Of a DNA stretch of 13,952 bases, positions 5,032 through 11,953 are shown in pieces (within the stretch, counting starts at the first letter, position 1; every line of letters starts with the position of its first letter). The notes beneath the pieces were generated by a model, which worked only from the letters and a program-made list of their open reading frames with translations, was not told the DNA's origin and did no database searches. Made by a program: the position numbers and the translations under genes. Source of the stretch: Actinomycetes bacterium (GTDB lineage Bacteria > Actinomycetota > Actinomycetes > Mycobacteriales > Micromonosporaceae). The stretch covers positions 1 through 13,952 of the forward strand of contig JAEYGD010000331.1 in assembly GCA_023402505.1 (NCBI GenBank), given 5' to 3'.

Positions 5032-5454
5032 TCAGCAGGGCATCGCCCGTGCGTGGCTCTCGGTCAGGTCCAGGAGGCGCTGCCGGTCGCCGTGTGGGTC
5101 GAACGCGTCGCGGTTGAGGGAGATATCCCGGTTGTCCCGTGCGGTGGACTGGCCGAGCGCCGGCACGTCGCGGCCACTGCGCTGGACCATCACGAGTGCG
5201 CTGGGCAGGTACCCCTCAAGCATCGCCGTGAGGACGGGATGATTCGTCGACAGGTACCGCACGGTCAGCGCGTCCACGAACGCCGCGAAGGCGTCCGGGT
5301 CGATCTCATACTCGTCCCGTCCGATATCCGGTCCGACGCCTGAAGGGCGCCCCGCGACCGGCACCATCGCTTCGGTCATGCGGGCGAACAGTTGCGCCAC
5401 CGTGTTGGACGGATTCCACAGCACGAGATCGCCGACCTGAAAGTACTGGCTCAC
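5032..5454 (-). CDS. DUF6086-like small protein
   Basis: The 140-residue protein begins MSQYFQVGDLVLWNPSNTVA and continues with alternating acidic and hydrophobic segments (DEYEIDPDAFAAFVDALTVRY). The opening strongly resembles actinomycete proteins annotated DUF6086, whose role is unknown to me; the match is from memory. It has no signal peptide or membrane segment and should be cytoplasmic. The start is GTG 5454, with GGAAT as a weak ribosome site. The final 25 residues are Arg/Asp-rich and may vary between relatives. It is the first gene beyond the island and is followed on the same strand, after a 93-base gap, by the DUF4279-like gene. Genes of this sort often sit among immunity proteins of toxin systems, which is only suggestive here. 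Confidence 0.75.
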   Translation of the reverse strand: MSQYFQVGDLVLWNPSNTVAQLFARMTEAMVPVAGRPSGVGPDIGRDEYEIDPDAFAAFVDALTVRYLSTNHPVLTAMLEGYLPSALVMVQRSGRDVPALGQSTARDNRDISLNRDAFDPHGDRQRLLDLTESHARAMPC

Positions 5455-5547
5455 CGCGCCATGATTCCAGGCCGGCCACCACGCTGTGGCACCGGATTTC
5501 GGCTTACGCGAGACCCGACACGCCGAAGCCCGCTACGTAGCCGTGCC

Positions 5548-5976
5548 TCAGTCGTCTCCGTATTCGTCCACGTCCAACTCGGCCCCGGTGTGGTGAAGGA
5601 ACTCCAAGGCTCGGCGATCGAGGTGCCAGCCGAGACGTTGATGCTGGTCGCCATCGTCGTCATTGAAGTAGCGCACCACCTGGAGTGTCGAGGTGAGGCC
5701 CTCCCCTTCCGCCTCGTCGATGGCTCTGGCGAGGGCCGCGATCTGATCGGCGATGGGCTCAAGGCGGTCGATGATGCGGTCAATCTGCTCATCGACCGTC
5801 AAGCCGCTGTCACGACACACAATCCTCCACGAGTGGACGCGCGGCACCGGAGGGCTCTCCCTCTTGCTCGCCCTGACGCTGATCTCGTCTGGCTCCATGC
5901 CTAACCGCGTCGCCATCTCGCGCGCCGGAAGATGGTCCGAACGCAACGAGAAGTACACGTACTGGTGGACCCGCAT
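5548..5976 (-). CDS. DUF4279-like protein
   Basis: The 142-residue protein begins MRVHQYVYFSLRSDHLPARE and has REMATRLGMEPDEISVR, a HSWRIVC strand, and a long helical part (GLTVDEQIDRIIDRLEPIADQI). It ends with an acidic tail, DVDEYGDD. This order matches DUF4279 proteins as I remember them; their function is not established, although members occur near toxin-immunity loci. I chose ATG 5976 because GGAG lies just upstream and the conserved opening follows; the open frame extends further upstream without similarity. It is cytoplasmic by appearance. The next upstream gene on the strand stops at 6054, 77 bases away, so the three small genes 6398-5032 may be co-transcribed. Confidence 0.82.
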   Translation of the reverse strand: MRVHQYVYFSLRSDHLPAREMATRLGMEPDEISVRASKRESPPVPRVHSWRIVCRDSGLTVDEQIDRIIDRLEPIADQIAALARAIDEAEGEGLTSTLQVVRYFNDDDGDQHQRLGWHLDRRALEFLHHTGAELDVDEYGDD

Positions 5977-6053
5977 AGCTCCGATCCTGGCAGTGAACCG
6001 GCGCAACGTACGGCCGGCAACGCCAAGGTCTGCGCCCGATCCGTGTCCGGCTG

Positions 6054-6398
6054 CTAGCCGTCCTGCCCGGCAGGCGAGGGAAGATCCACGCGCTGTCCCG
6101 TCCCGAACTCGTCGGCTTCGTCGTCGGTGACCATCGCGAACGCCCCGGCGGGCACCCTGTCGAGACTCGCGACCCGTGAGGCGACCGCGAGCAGGTCCTC
6201 CACGCGGGTGCCGGCCAGGAAGAAGACGTAGACGTCCCCGTACTGTTCTCCGTCGTCGTACGCCTGGACGTCGCCCTGCTCGTCCAGGTCGGCGAGGAAG
6301 TCCTCGACGTCCTCGATCCAGGGAAAGGCGTACTCGTCCCCGGTGAGCCCCGGAGTTGCCACGAGCGGGACGTGAATCTCCACGATGGTGTTCGGCAC
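6054..6398 (-). CDS. Acidic hypothetical protein
   Basis: The 114-residue protein begins MPNTIVEIHVPLVATPGL and is strongly acidic in the middle: WIEDVEDFLADLDEQGD, then YDDGEQYGDVYVFFLAG. A predicted strand-helix region follows (VEDLLAVASRVASL, then VPAGAFAMVTDDEADEFGTG). No family is recognised with confidence, although similar short proteins occur in actinomycetes. It has no Cys, signal peptide or membrane segment. The start is GTG 6398; the ribosome site is weak (GGCGAAG). Its size and acidity fit an immunity-like protein, but nothing in the sequence proves it. Confidence 0.68.
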   Translation of the reverse strand: MPNTIVEIHVPLVATPGLTGDEYAFPWIEDVEDFLADLDEQGDVQAYDDGEQYGDVYVFFLAGTRVEDLLAVASRVASLDRVPAGAFAMVTDDEADEFGTGQRVDLPSPAGQDG

Positions 6399-6505
6399 GA
6401 GGGCATCTTCGCCGATGGAAGGACTGGCACGACGGGCCGCAGGGCAACCCGGCGCGCTCTGCTGGCTGGCGGTCGCGCCGTCGTCGTTCCTGGCCGCCGT
6501 CGACG

Positions 6506-6527
6506 GTAGCCACTTTTTTGTGGGTAC
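6506..6527. promoter_or_regulatory. Interrupted inverted repeat around a T6 run
   Basis: GTAGCCAC (6506-6513) and GTGGGTAC (6520-6527) pair except at one position, with six T in the loop. It lies in the gap between the acidic protein gene, whose start is 6398 on the minus strand, and the end of the HxlR gene. It may be a regulatory site for the small-gene group or part of the HxlR transcript end. No other feature is seen in 6399-6598. Confidence 0.3.
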
Positions 6528-6598
6528 TTGTCGCCTGCCGGGGCCGCAGCGAGTCTGGTGGTGGTCCTGAGGGGGCGGGGTGAAGGGAGGTCGGCCGC

Positions 6599-6949
6599 TC
6601 AGGAGGCCGGGTGGGCCTCAGCCAGTTTGTCCAGGCGGCGGTGGCCCCAGTCGGAGAGGGGCGCCAGTGCCTCGGCGAGTTCGCGACCGAACGCGGTGAG
6701 GGAGTACTCGGTCTTCAACGGAAGCACCTCGTACGCCTCCCGGTGCACCAGCCCGTCGGCCTCCATCTCCCGGAGTGCCTGAGTCAGCACCTTCTCGGTG
6801 AGGCCGGGCAACTGCCGGCGCAGCTCTCCGGGACGGCGCGGACCGGATTCCAGCAGCCAGAGCAGAGCCGTCTTCCATTTGCCGTCGATCACGGCGATCG
6901 CGGCGGTCACTCCGCAGACGTTCAGGTCCCGGGCACGACTGCGCGTCAT
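6599..6949 (-). CDS. HxlR-family transcriptional regulator
   Basis: The 116-residue protein is a winged-helix MarR-like regulator of the HxlR type. VCGVTAAIAVIDGKWKTALL carries the conserved N-terminal Cys (Cys12) and the GKWK turn. Next come RRPGELRRQLPGLTEKVLTQ (recognition helix region) and REMEADGLVHREAYEVLP (wing), then EYSLTAFGRELAEAL. Family members bind DNA as dimers, and several sense aldehydes or oxidants through the Cys. The start at ATG 6949 is preferred because AGGA lies five bases upstream; ATG 6955 would overlap it. It is transcribed away from the oxidoreductase gene, with only 42 bases between the starts. Regulation of that neighbour, and of itself, from the shared gap is likely. 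Confidence 0.93.
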   Translation of the reverse strand: MTRSRARDLNVCGVTAAIAVIDGKWKTALLWLLESGPRRPGELRRQLPGLTEKVLTQALREMEADGLVHREAYEVLPLKTEYSLTAFGRELAEALAPLSDWGHRRLDKLAEAHPAS

Positions 6950-6991
6950 CTTCATCCTATTCGTCTTGTTTTGCAATCTTCTGGAGCGGTC
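6950..6991. promoter_or_regulatory. Shared divergent promoter region of the HxlR and oxidoreductase genes
   Basis: The 42-base gap is AT-richer than its surroundings, including CTATTCGTCTTGTTTTGCAATC. It must hold both promoters or their downstream halves. TAGGAT reading left (6959-6954) could be a -10 for the regulator. The + strand ends with GGAG, the ribosome site of the oxidoreductase, six bases before its ATG. No clean palindrome is visible. Confidence 0.5.
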
Positions 6992-7876
6992 ATGACCTCG
7001 TACACCGGAAAGTCTGTCACCGTGCTCGGGTTGGGGCCGATGGGCCGGGCCCTGGCCGGCGCGTTCCTGGACGCCGGCCTGCCGACCACCCTGTGGAACC
7101 GGACGCCGGGCCGGGACCGCGAGCTGGTCGAGCGGGGTGCCGTCAGCGCCCGGTCGCCCGAAGAGGCGGTGGCCGCGAGCAGCCTGACCGTGGTCTGCGT
7201 GGTGAACTACGACGCGTCCGACGCCGTCCTGCGGCGCGACGCGGTCGCCCGTGCCCTGAAGGGGCGCACGCTCGTCAACCTGACCGCCGACACCCCGGGC
7301 CGGGCCCGGGACACCGGACGGTGGGCGGCCGGACACGGCATCCGGTACCTGGACGGGGCGATCATGACGCCGGTCAGCACCATCGGAACCGCGGACGCGG
7401 TGGTCATCTACAGCGGTCCCGGGGACCTCCACCGCGAGCACGGTCCGGTGCTGAACGCGCTGGGCGGCACCGCCACCCACCTCGGCGAGGAGATCGGCCG
7501 GGCGGCGGCGTACGACATCGCGCTGCTCGACATCTTCTGGACGGCGATGGCGGGCTACGCCCACGCGCTGGCGGTGGCCCGGGCGGAGGGGGTGACGGCT
7601 CGGGAACTGGCACCCTTCGCCAGGGGCATCGGCGAGATCCTCCCACCCATCTTCGAGGGGGCCGCCGAGGACGTGGACCGCGGCAACTTCTCCGGCGACG
7701 ACAACCCGGTCACCTCCGCGGTGTCGTCGATGACCCATGTCGTCCAGACCTCGGAGGCGCACGGCATCGACGCCGGTGTGATGCGTGCGGCCGAGGGTGT
7801 CGTCCGACGGGTCATCGGGCTGGGGCACGGCGCCGACGGTTTCTCGCGGGTCGCCGAGGTCCTGGGCAGGCGCTGA
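6992..7876 (+). CDS. NAD(P)-dependent oxidoreductase, imine-reductase-like
   Basis: The 294-residue length and domain order fit the imine reductase / beta-hydroxyacid dehydrogenase superfamily. The N-terminal Rossmann domain begins VTVLGLGPMGRALAG (GxGxxG at 13-18), with WNRTPGR (35-41) placing an Arg where NADPH's phosphate is bound. LVNLTADTPGRAR and YLDGAIMTPVSTIGT are typical of actinomycete imine reductases. The C-terminal dimer domain contains RAAAYDIALLDIFWTAMAGY; one of Asp175 or Asp180 may occupy the proton-donor position. It ends HGADGFSRVAEVL. Such enzymes reduce cyclic or exchanged imines with NADPH; the natural substrate here is unknown. GGAG sits six bases before ATG 6992. The divergent HxlR gene is its probable regulator. 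Confidence 0.9.
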   Translation: MTSYTGKSVTVLGLGPMGRALAGAFLDAGLPTTLWNRTPGRDRELVERGAVSARSPEEAVAASSLTVVCVVNYDASDAVLRRDAVARALKGRTLVNLTADTPGRARDTGRWAAGHGIRYLDGAIMTPVSTIGTADAVVIYSGPGDLHREHGPVLNALGGTATHLGEEIGRAAAYDIALLDIFWTAMAGYAHALAVARAEGVTARELAPFARGIGEILPPIFEGAAEDVDRGNFSGDDNPVTSAVSSMTHVVQTSEAHGIDAGVMRAAEGVVRRVIGLGHGADGFSRVAEVLGRR

Positions 7877-7877
7877 A

Positions 7878-7904
7878 GCCCGGCGTGTCGATGGCGGGCC
7901 GGGC
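7878..7904 (+). terminator. Possible terminator after the imine-reductase-like gene
   Basis: GCCCGGC (7878-7884) pairs with GCCGGGC (7898-7904) around a 13-base loop, directly after the stop codon. There is no T run. If real, the next gene depends on its own promoter, in line with the -10 at 7921-7926. Confidence 0.35.
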
Positions 7905-7920
7905 GCCGGAGGGGGATCGG

Positions 7921-7926
7921 TAGGCT
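7921..7926 (+). promoter_or_regulatory. -10 box placed for a leaderless transcript
   Basis: TAGGCT (TANNNT form) ends seven bases before ATG 7934, the spacing at which actinomycete transcripts start on the A of the initiation codon. It also decides the start: GTG 7928 would lie upstream of the transcript. No -35 is evident, which is common for such promoters. Confidence 0.5.
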
Positions 7927-7933
7927 GGTGATC

Positions 7934-8821
7934 ATGCGCATCGGCATCGTGATCCTTCCGGACCAGCGCTGGTCGGAGTCCGCGCGTCGCTGGCGGCAGG
8001 TCGAGGAGTGGGGCTTCGACCATGCCTGGACGTACGACCACCTCGGCTGGCGGGACCTGGTGGACGGACCGTGGTTCGACTCGATGGGCACCCTGACCGC
8101 CGCGGCGAGCGTGACCCACCGGATCCGGCTCGGCACCCTGGTCGCCTCGCCGAACTTCCGGCATCCGGCCGCCTTCGCCCGGCAGGTGACCACCCTTGAC
8201 GACGTGTCCGGCGGGCGGGTCCTGCTGGGCCTGGGCGCGGGCGGCATCGGGTTCGACTCTGCCGTGCTGGGCGGTGACACGCTGCCGCCGCGTCAGCGTG
8301 TCGACCGGTTCGGCGAGTTCGTCGAGCTGCTCGACCTGGTGCTGCGGGAGGACGGGACGACGTGGCGCGGCGACTGGTTCGCGGCCGTGGACGCCCGCAA
8401 CAACCCCGGGTGCGTGCAGACACCGAGGGTGCCGTTCGTGGTGGCCGCCAACGGTCCCCGCTCGATGCGGCTGGCGGTCCGCTTCGGCCAGGGCTGGGTC
8501 ACCACCGGCAGCGGGGGCGAGGACCTGGACGCCTGGTGGAGTGGCGTGGCCGACCTGACCGCCCGGATGGACAAGGCGCTGGCGGCGGACGGCCGCGATC
8601 CGGCCTCCCTCGACCGGTACCTGTCGCTGGACTCGGCGCCCGTCTTCTCGCTGCGCAGCGCCGACTTCTTCGCGGAGCAGGTCGGGCGGGCCGCGGCGCT
8701 GGGCTTCACCGACGTGATCACCCACTGGCCACGGCGGAGCAGCTGGTACGCGGGGGACGAGGCCGTCCTGGTGGACGTGGCGACCCGCCTGCTCCCCGAG
8801 CTGCGGCGCGCGCGGCCCTGA
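7934..8821 (+). CDS. LLM-class (luciferase-like) flavin-dependent oxidoreductase
   Basis: The 295-residue protein resembles the bacterial luciferase / F420-dependent reductase superfamily, a TIM barrel that uses FMN or F420. It begins MRIGIVILPDQRW. Typical segments follow: EEWGFDHAWTYDHL, TAAASVTHRIRLGTLVASPNFRHPA, ARQVTTLDDVSGGRVLLGLG (GGR at 93-95) and GAGGIGFDS. Near 170-190 it has FVVAANGPRSMRLAVRFGQGW, a cofactor-phosphate region common to the class. In an actinomycete F420 is a reasonable cofactor, but sequence alone does not settle it; the substrate is unknown. It follows the imine-reductase-like gene after 57 bases and runs convergent with the ASCH gene, whose stop is only nine bases away. 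Confidence 0.9.
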   Translation: MRIGIVILPDQRWSESARRWRQVEEWGFDHAWTYDHLGWRDLVDGPWFDSMGTLTAAASVTHRIRLGTLVASPNFRHPAAFARQVTTLDDVSGGRVLLGLGAGGIGFDSAVLGGDTLPPRQRVDRFGEFVELLDLVLREDGTTWRGDWFAAVDARNNPGCVQTPRVPFVVAANGPRSMRLAVRFGQGWVTTGSGGEDLDAWWSGVADLTARMDKALAADGRDPASLDRYLSLDSAPVFSLRSADFFAEQVGRAAALGFTDVITHWPRRSSWYAGDEAVLVDVATRLLPELRRARP

Positions 8822-8830
8822 CCCGGCCGG

Positions 8831-9262
8831 CTACGTGCCCAGGTCGCCGGTGGTGATGCCGCCGTCGCCGGCGGAGACCAGCCGGAAGCGTACGCACACG
8901 ATCGGGGTGTCGTCGTCGACGGGAGTCCTAACCCGGGCCCAGAAGCGCTGGTGACCGGCCCGCCACTCCTCGATCGAGCGGTCGCCCTCCCCCTCGGACC
9001 GGGCGAAGTCCCACGGGACGTCGGCGAAGCGTACGACCTCGACGCCGGTGACCTCGACGACGGCGACCAGCCCGTCGTTGTCGTCGACGAGCGCCAGCCG
9101 CTCACCGACCTGCTCCAACTCCTCGCCCTCCTGCTCGTACTCGCTGAGCAGGCCGGCGGTCGCCTGCTTCACCCCGGCGAGCACGAGGGTGTTCAGGTTC
9201 GCCCGCAGCTCCCCGGGCGTACCGAGGTCGAGGGTGCGCAGTCCGCCGATCCGAGGCCACAT
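8831..9262 (-). CDS. ASCH-domain protein
   Basis: The 143-residue protein has the signature of the ASCH superfamily, a PUA-like fold thought to bind RNA or modified nucleosides. The GVKQATAGLL stretch (30-39) supplies the conserved Lys-x-Thr part, and SEYEQEGEELEQVGERLALVD the following helix and strand. Next come GLVAVVEVTGVEVVRFADV, WDFARSEGEGDRSIEEWRAGHQRFW and a final strand, DTPIVCVRFRLV. Length and order match small stand-alone ASCH proteins (YqfB/DUF-type). I chose ATG 9262 because the protein opening MWPRIGGLRTLDLGTPG reads through to the domain; a longer frame upstream overlaps the phosphoribosyltransferase gene. That gene lies 41 bases upstream on the same strand, so the two may be co-expressed. 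Confidence 0.86.
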   Translation of the reverse strand: MWPRIGGLRTLDLGTPGELRANLNTLVLAGVKQATAGLLSEYEQEGEELEQVGERLALVDDNDGLVAVVEVTGVEVVRFADVPWDFARSEGEGDRSIEEWRAGHQRFWARVRTPVDDDTPIVCVRFRLVSAGDGGITTGDLGT

Positions 9263-9303
9263 CCTGCCGAGGCTACCGGTCGGCGCCCGCACGCCGGGCG
9301 TGG

Positions 9304-9855
9304 TCACGCGGCGAGGTCGGCCCCGGTGAGCAGCGCCCGGATCCGTAGGTCGGCCGCAACCCGCGGCGGGCAGTCGGCCACCACGGCGGCGGTGCCGACG
9401 GCCACGGCGCCGCGCGCCGCGCAGATGTCGTAGAGGGCGTGGACCTGGGCGCCGGTGGCGACCCAGTCGTCGACCACCAGCACCCGGTCGTCGGGGCCGA
9501 GGTGCCGGTCGCGTACGGCGAGGTCGACCCGACGACCCCGGAAGTCCGGCGGGCTCTGCGCCCAGGTGAGCGTGCCGGGGGGCAGCCGGCCGTCGCCCGG
9601 CTTGTGCGCGGCGACGAACCCGACGTGGAGCGCGGTCGCGGCGAGCGGCCCGAGCAGGTATCCGGTGACGGCCGGGGAGAGGACCACCGTGGGTCGGGCC
9701 GCCCGGAACGGCTCGACCAGGGCGGGACCGAGGTCGGCCAGCACGGCCGGGTCGCGCCACCAGCCGGAGACGTCGCTGACCAGGTGGGTGGCACCGGGGC
9801 CGGGGTCGATCCAGTCGACCAGCCCGGCGAGACGTCTGCTCAGCTCGGGGCGCAT
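9304..9855 (-). CDS. Phosphoribosyltransferase (adenine-PRTase-like)
   Basis: The 183-residue protein is a type I phosphoribosyltransferase. The PRPP-binding motif VLVVDDWVATGAQ spans residues 126-138, with the two adjacent Asp. The N-terminal part has THLVSDVSGWWRDPAVL and TVVLSPAVTGYLLGPLAA, where adenine PRTases have a FRDI-type segment and the V-x-x-x-EARGF block; the latter is divergent here. VGFVAAHKPGDGRLPPGTL resembles the family's flexible loop. The substrate may be a purine, but divergence leaves this open. The start at ATG 9855 is favoured by AGGA eight bases upstream; ATG 9864 would add MDG. The ASCH gene lies directly downstream. It diverges from the RlpA-like gene across 179 bases. 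Confidence 0.85.
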   Translation of the reverse strand: MRPELSRRLAGLVDWIDPGPGATHLVSDVSGWWRDPAVLADLGPALVEPFRAARPTVVLSPAVTGYLLGPLAATALHVGFVAAHKPGDGRLPPGTLTWAQSPPDFRGRRVDLAVRDRHLGPDDRVLVVDDWVATGAQVHALYDICAARGAVAVGTAAVVADCPPRVAADLRIRALLTGADLAA

Positions 9856-9965
9856 GCCGTCCATCCTGCGGCACCGGAGGCGGGCGGTGGGCCGGCCGGG
9901 CCACGGTGGGTCGGACGATCGGCTACACGTATCACCGCAATTGCGGGCATAACATCATGATCACG

Positions 9966-9996
9966 TTGACTTCGGAAGTACTTCGCTCGTTACGGT
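9966..9996 (+). promoter_or_regulatory. Candidate promoter of the RlpA-like gene, with a palindrome in the spacer
   Basis: TTGACT (9966-9971) is a good -35. TACGGT (9991-9996) is a TANNNT -10 after a long, 19-base spacer. The perfect 10-base palindrome GAAGTACTTC (9975-9984) lies within the spacer, a place where a bound repressor, or a MerR-type activator suited to long spacers, could act. The leader to GTG 10035 would be about 30 bases. Confidence 0.45.
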
Positions 9997-10034
9997 CCGA
10001 CCCGGTTTGTTCAGTCGACGAAAGGACCGGGACG

Positions 10035-10652
10035 GTGGCTGGCAGGCACTCGCGTACCCGTAGGTTCTCCTCCCCGACCGGCATCGCGGCCACCGCGGCC
10101 CTCGGTGTCGCGCTCGCGGTCGGCGGTACCGTCGGCGTCGTCCAGCTGGCCTCCGGCGCCGAGCCCGAGCGGCCCGTCGCCGTCGACCTGACCCCGACCG
10201 AGGTGCCGCCCACCTCGCCGTCCGTGTCGCCCACCACCAGCGCCCCGCCGCGCCCGAGCGCGAGCCCGACGGCGACCCGGACGACGAAGGCGCCGTCGCG
10301 CAGCAAGCCGAGGACCGCGGCGCCGAAGCCGACCGCCACGAAGAAGACCACCCCGGCGCCGTCCGTCGTGGACAGTGGCTCGTGCGGTGCCTCCTTCTAC
10401 TCCGAGGGACAGCTCACCGCCAACGGCGAGTACTTCGACCCGTCGGCGATGACCGCCGCCCACAAGACCCTGTCGTTCGGCACGAAGGTCCGGGTCACGA
10501 ACCCGACCTCGGGCAAGTCGGTGACGGTGCGGATCAACGACCGGGGTCCGTTCATCGAGGGCCGCTGCCTGGACCTGTCGCGCGCCGCCTTCGCCGCCAT
10601 CGCTCCGTTGAGCGCCGGACACGTCGAGGTCCGGTACGAGGTCCTGGGCTGA
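10035..10652 (+). CDS. Secreted or membrane-anchored RlpA-like double-psi beta-barrel protein
   Basis: The 205-residue protein has three parts. Residues 1-42 form a basic start followed by a hydrophobic segment (about 17-40), a signal peptide or anchor. Residues 43-112 are a Pro/Thr/Ser/Lys-rich linker suited to crossing the thick cell wall. Residues 114-205 are a double-psi beta-barrel: CGASFYSEGQLTANGEYFDP, TAAHKTLSFGTKVRVTN, GKSVTVRINDRGPF with the conserved Asp169, and CLDLSRAAFAAIAPL. This is the RlpA / expansin-like fold; RlpA of some bacteria cleaves peptidoglycan strands lacking stem peptides. Cys117 and Cys178 may form a disulfide. Activity in cell-wall remodelling is inferred. GTG 10035 is chosen because AAAGGA lies eight bases upstream. 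Confidence 0.92.
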   Translation: MAGRHSRTRRFSSPTGIAATAALGVALAVGGTVGVVQLASGAEPERPVAVDLTPTEVPPTSPSVSPTTSAPPRPSASPTATRTTKAPSRSKPRTAAPKPTATKKTTPAPSVVDSGSCGASFYSEGQLTANGEYFDPSAMTAAHKTLSFGTKVRVTNPTSGKSVTVRINDRGPFIEGRCLDLSRAAFAAIAPLSAGHVEVRYEVLG

Positions 10653-10659
10653 GCCGGTG

Positions 10660-10680
10660 CGGGGCCGCGATCGGGCCCCG
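10660..10680 (+). terminator. Hairpin after the RlpA-like gene
   Basis: CGGGGCC (10660-10666) pairs with GGCCCCG (10674-10680) around a 7-base loop, starting seven bases after the stop. It has no T run, as is common in this group of bacteria. It implies that the phosphatase gene starting at 10753 has its own promoter. Confidence 0.5.
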
Positions 10681-10752
10681 GACGTGGACCGCCCGGCCAC
10701 TTCCGGCTCGGACGTCGGGCCAGGTTCGTTCACCGCTTCACGTCCATCAGGC

Positions 10753-11880
10753 ATGCTGTCCCTCGTACGCACGCACGCCTTCCAGTCGGGCCGCGGCCCG
10801 CTGAGCCCCGGATCCCGCGCCGGCCTCGGCGCGGCCCTCGCCCTGCTCGCGGTCGTGTCAGCGATGGAGTTGGCGGACGGCCGGGGCGCGAACTACATCG
10901 CCCTGATGGCCGCCGCGCCGTTCCTCGCGGCGGTTCTCGGGTCGTGGCGGGTGGTGCTGGGGGTGGGGGCCGCGGCCACCATGATCGGCGCGAGCTTCGC
11001 GCTGGGCGAGCGGACGGTCTCGGTCGCCACGGCGGTCGCGGTCGCCGGCATCGCGTTGGGCACCGCGCTGGCCGCGGCGACGGCGGCGGTACGGCAGCGG
11101 CAGGCCGAGCAGATCGCCGAGCTGTCGAAACTCGCCTCGGTTGCCCAGCAGGCGGTGCTCCGCCCGTTCGGTCCGCAGGTGGGTTCGCTGGCCGTGGCCG
11201 CCCGCTACATCTCGTCCACCGCCACGGCGGAGATCGGCGGTGACCTGTACGAGGCGCTGGACACCCCGTACGGCGTACGCATGATCATCGGTGACGTCCG
11301 GGGCAAGGGCCTGGACGCGGTCCGGCTGGCCAGCATCGTCCTGGGCTCCTACCGGCACGTGGCGTACGAGCGGGCCGACCTGCGGGCCGTCGTCGCCGAC
11401 CTGGACCGGGCGGTCGCCCGCAGCGTGGGCGACGAGGACTTCGTGACCGCCGCCCTGGTCGAGGAGCGCGGCGGCACGCTGACGATCGTCAACTGCGGTC
11501 ACCCGCCGCCGCTGCTCCTGCGCCACGGCGCGGTCATCCCGCTCGAGCCGCCGGCGCCGGCGCCGCCGCTGGGCTTCATGCCGGTGGTCCGGCCCCGCGT
11601 CGAGCGGCTGGAGCCCGGTGACCGGTTGTTGCTGTTCACCGACGGCCTCGGCGAGGCGCGGCGCGACGGCGAGTTCTTCCCGACGGCGGACCGGGCCTGG
11701 CGGCTGCTCGGCCACGGCACGGTCGCCGACGGCCTGGCCTCCCTGGAGGCGGCCCTGGTCGAGTGGGTCCACGGCCGGCTCGACGACGACATCGCGCTGG
11801 TCCTGATGGAGTACACCGGCGCTCGTACCGAGGTCACCGCCGCCGTGCCGAGCTGGGAGGTCGGCGCCACCGAGGGGTGA
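10753..11880 (+). CDS. Membrane-bound SpoIIE/RsbU-type PP2C serine phosphatase
   Basis: The 375-residue protein has about four hydrophobic segments in residues 22-113 and a short linker with a coiled-coil look (QRQAEQIAELSKLASVAQQA, 116-135). A PPM/SpoIIE phosphatase domain occupies residues 145-355. Metal-site and core motifs are IGGDLYEA (Asp164), IGDVRGKGLDAV (180-190), DFVTAALVE, NCGHPPPLLL, LLLFTDGLGEAR (Asp297) and LDDDIALVLM. Such enzymes dephosphorylate anti-sigma-factor antagonists or similar proteins in partner-switching pathways. With no sensor domain other than the membrane part, the input may be a membrane signal. No sigma factor or antagonist gene lies beside it. ATG 10753 is used although its ribosome site is weak (CAGG); a GTG at 10657 would overlap the hairpin above. 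Confidence 0.9.
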   Translation: MLSLVRTHAFQSGRGPLSPGSRAGLGAALALLAVVSAMELADGRGANYIALMAAAPFLAAVLGSWRVVLGVGAAATMIGASFALGERTVSVATAVAVAGIALGTALAAATAAVRQRQAEQIAELSKLASVAQQAVLRPFGPQVGSLAVAARYISSTATAEIGGDLYEALDTPYGVRMIIGDVRGKGLDAVRLASIVLGSYRHVAYERADLRAVVADLDRAVARSVGDEDFVTAALVEERGGTLTIVNCGHPPPLLLRHGAVIPLEPPAPAPPLGFMPVVRPRVERLEPGDRLLLFTDGLGEARRDGEFFPTADRAWRLLGHGTVADGLASLEAALVEWVHGRLDDDIALVLMEYTGARTEVTAAVPSWEVGATEG

Positions 11881-11953
11881 GCCGGGCGCCGGTCACCCGG
11901 GCGTCCGGAACCCGAACGGGAAGTGTGTAATCGCTGTCACTTCGGAGATCGGC

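Noticed and set aside
6599..8725. A 708-residue minus-strand frame
   Set aside because: Only its last 116 residues are a gene (HxlR). The rest is antisense to the imine-reductase-like and LLM genes, Arg/Pro/Gly-rich and without motifs, as GC-rich codons produce.
9905..10034. c-di-AMP (ydaO-type) riboswitch before the RlpA-like gene
   Set aside because: Actinomycete cell-wall enzyme genes often carry one, but the leader here is only about 30-130 bases and shows none of the conserved motifs I know for that class.
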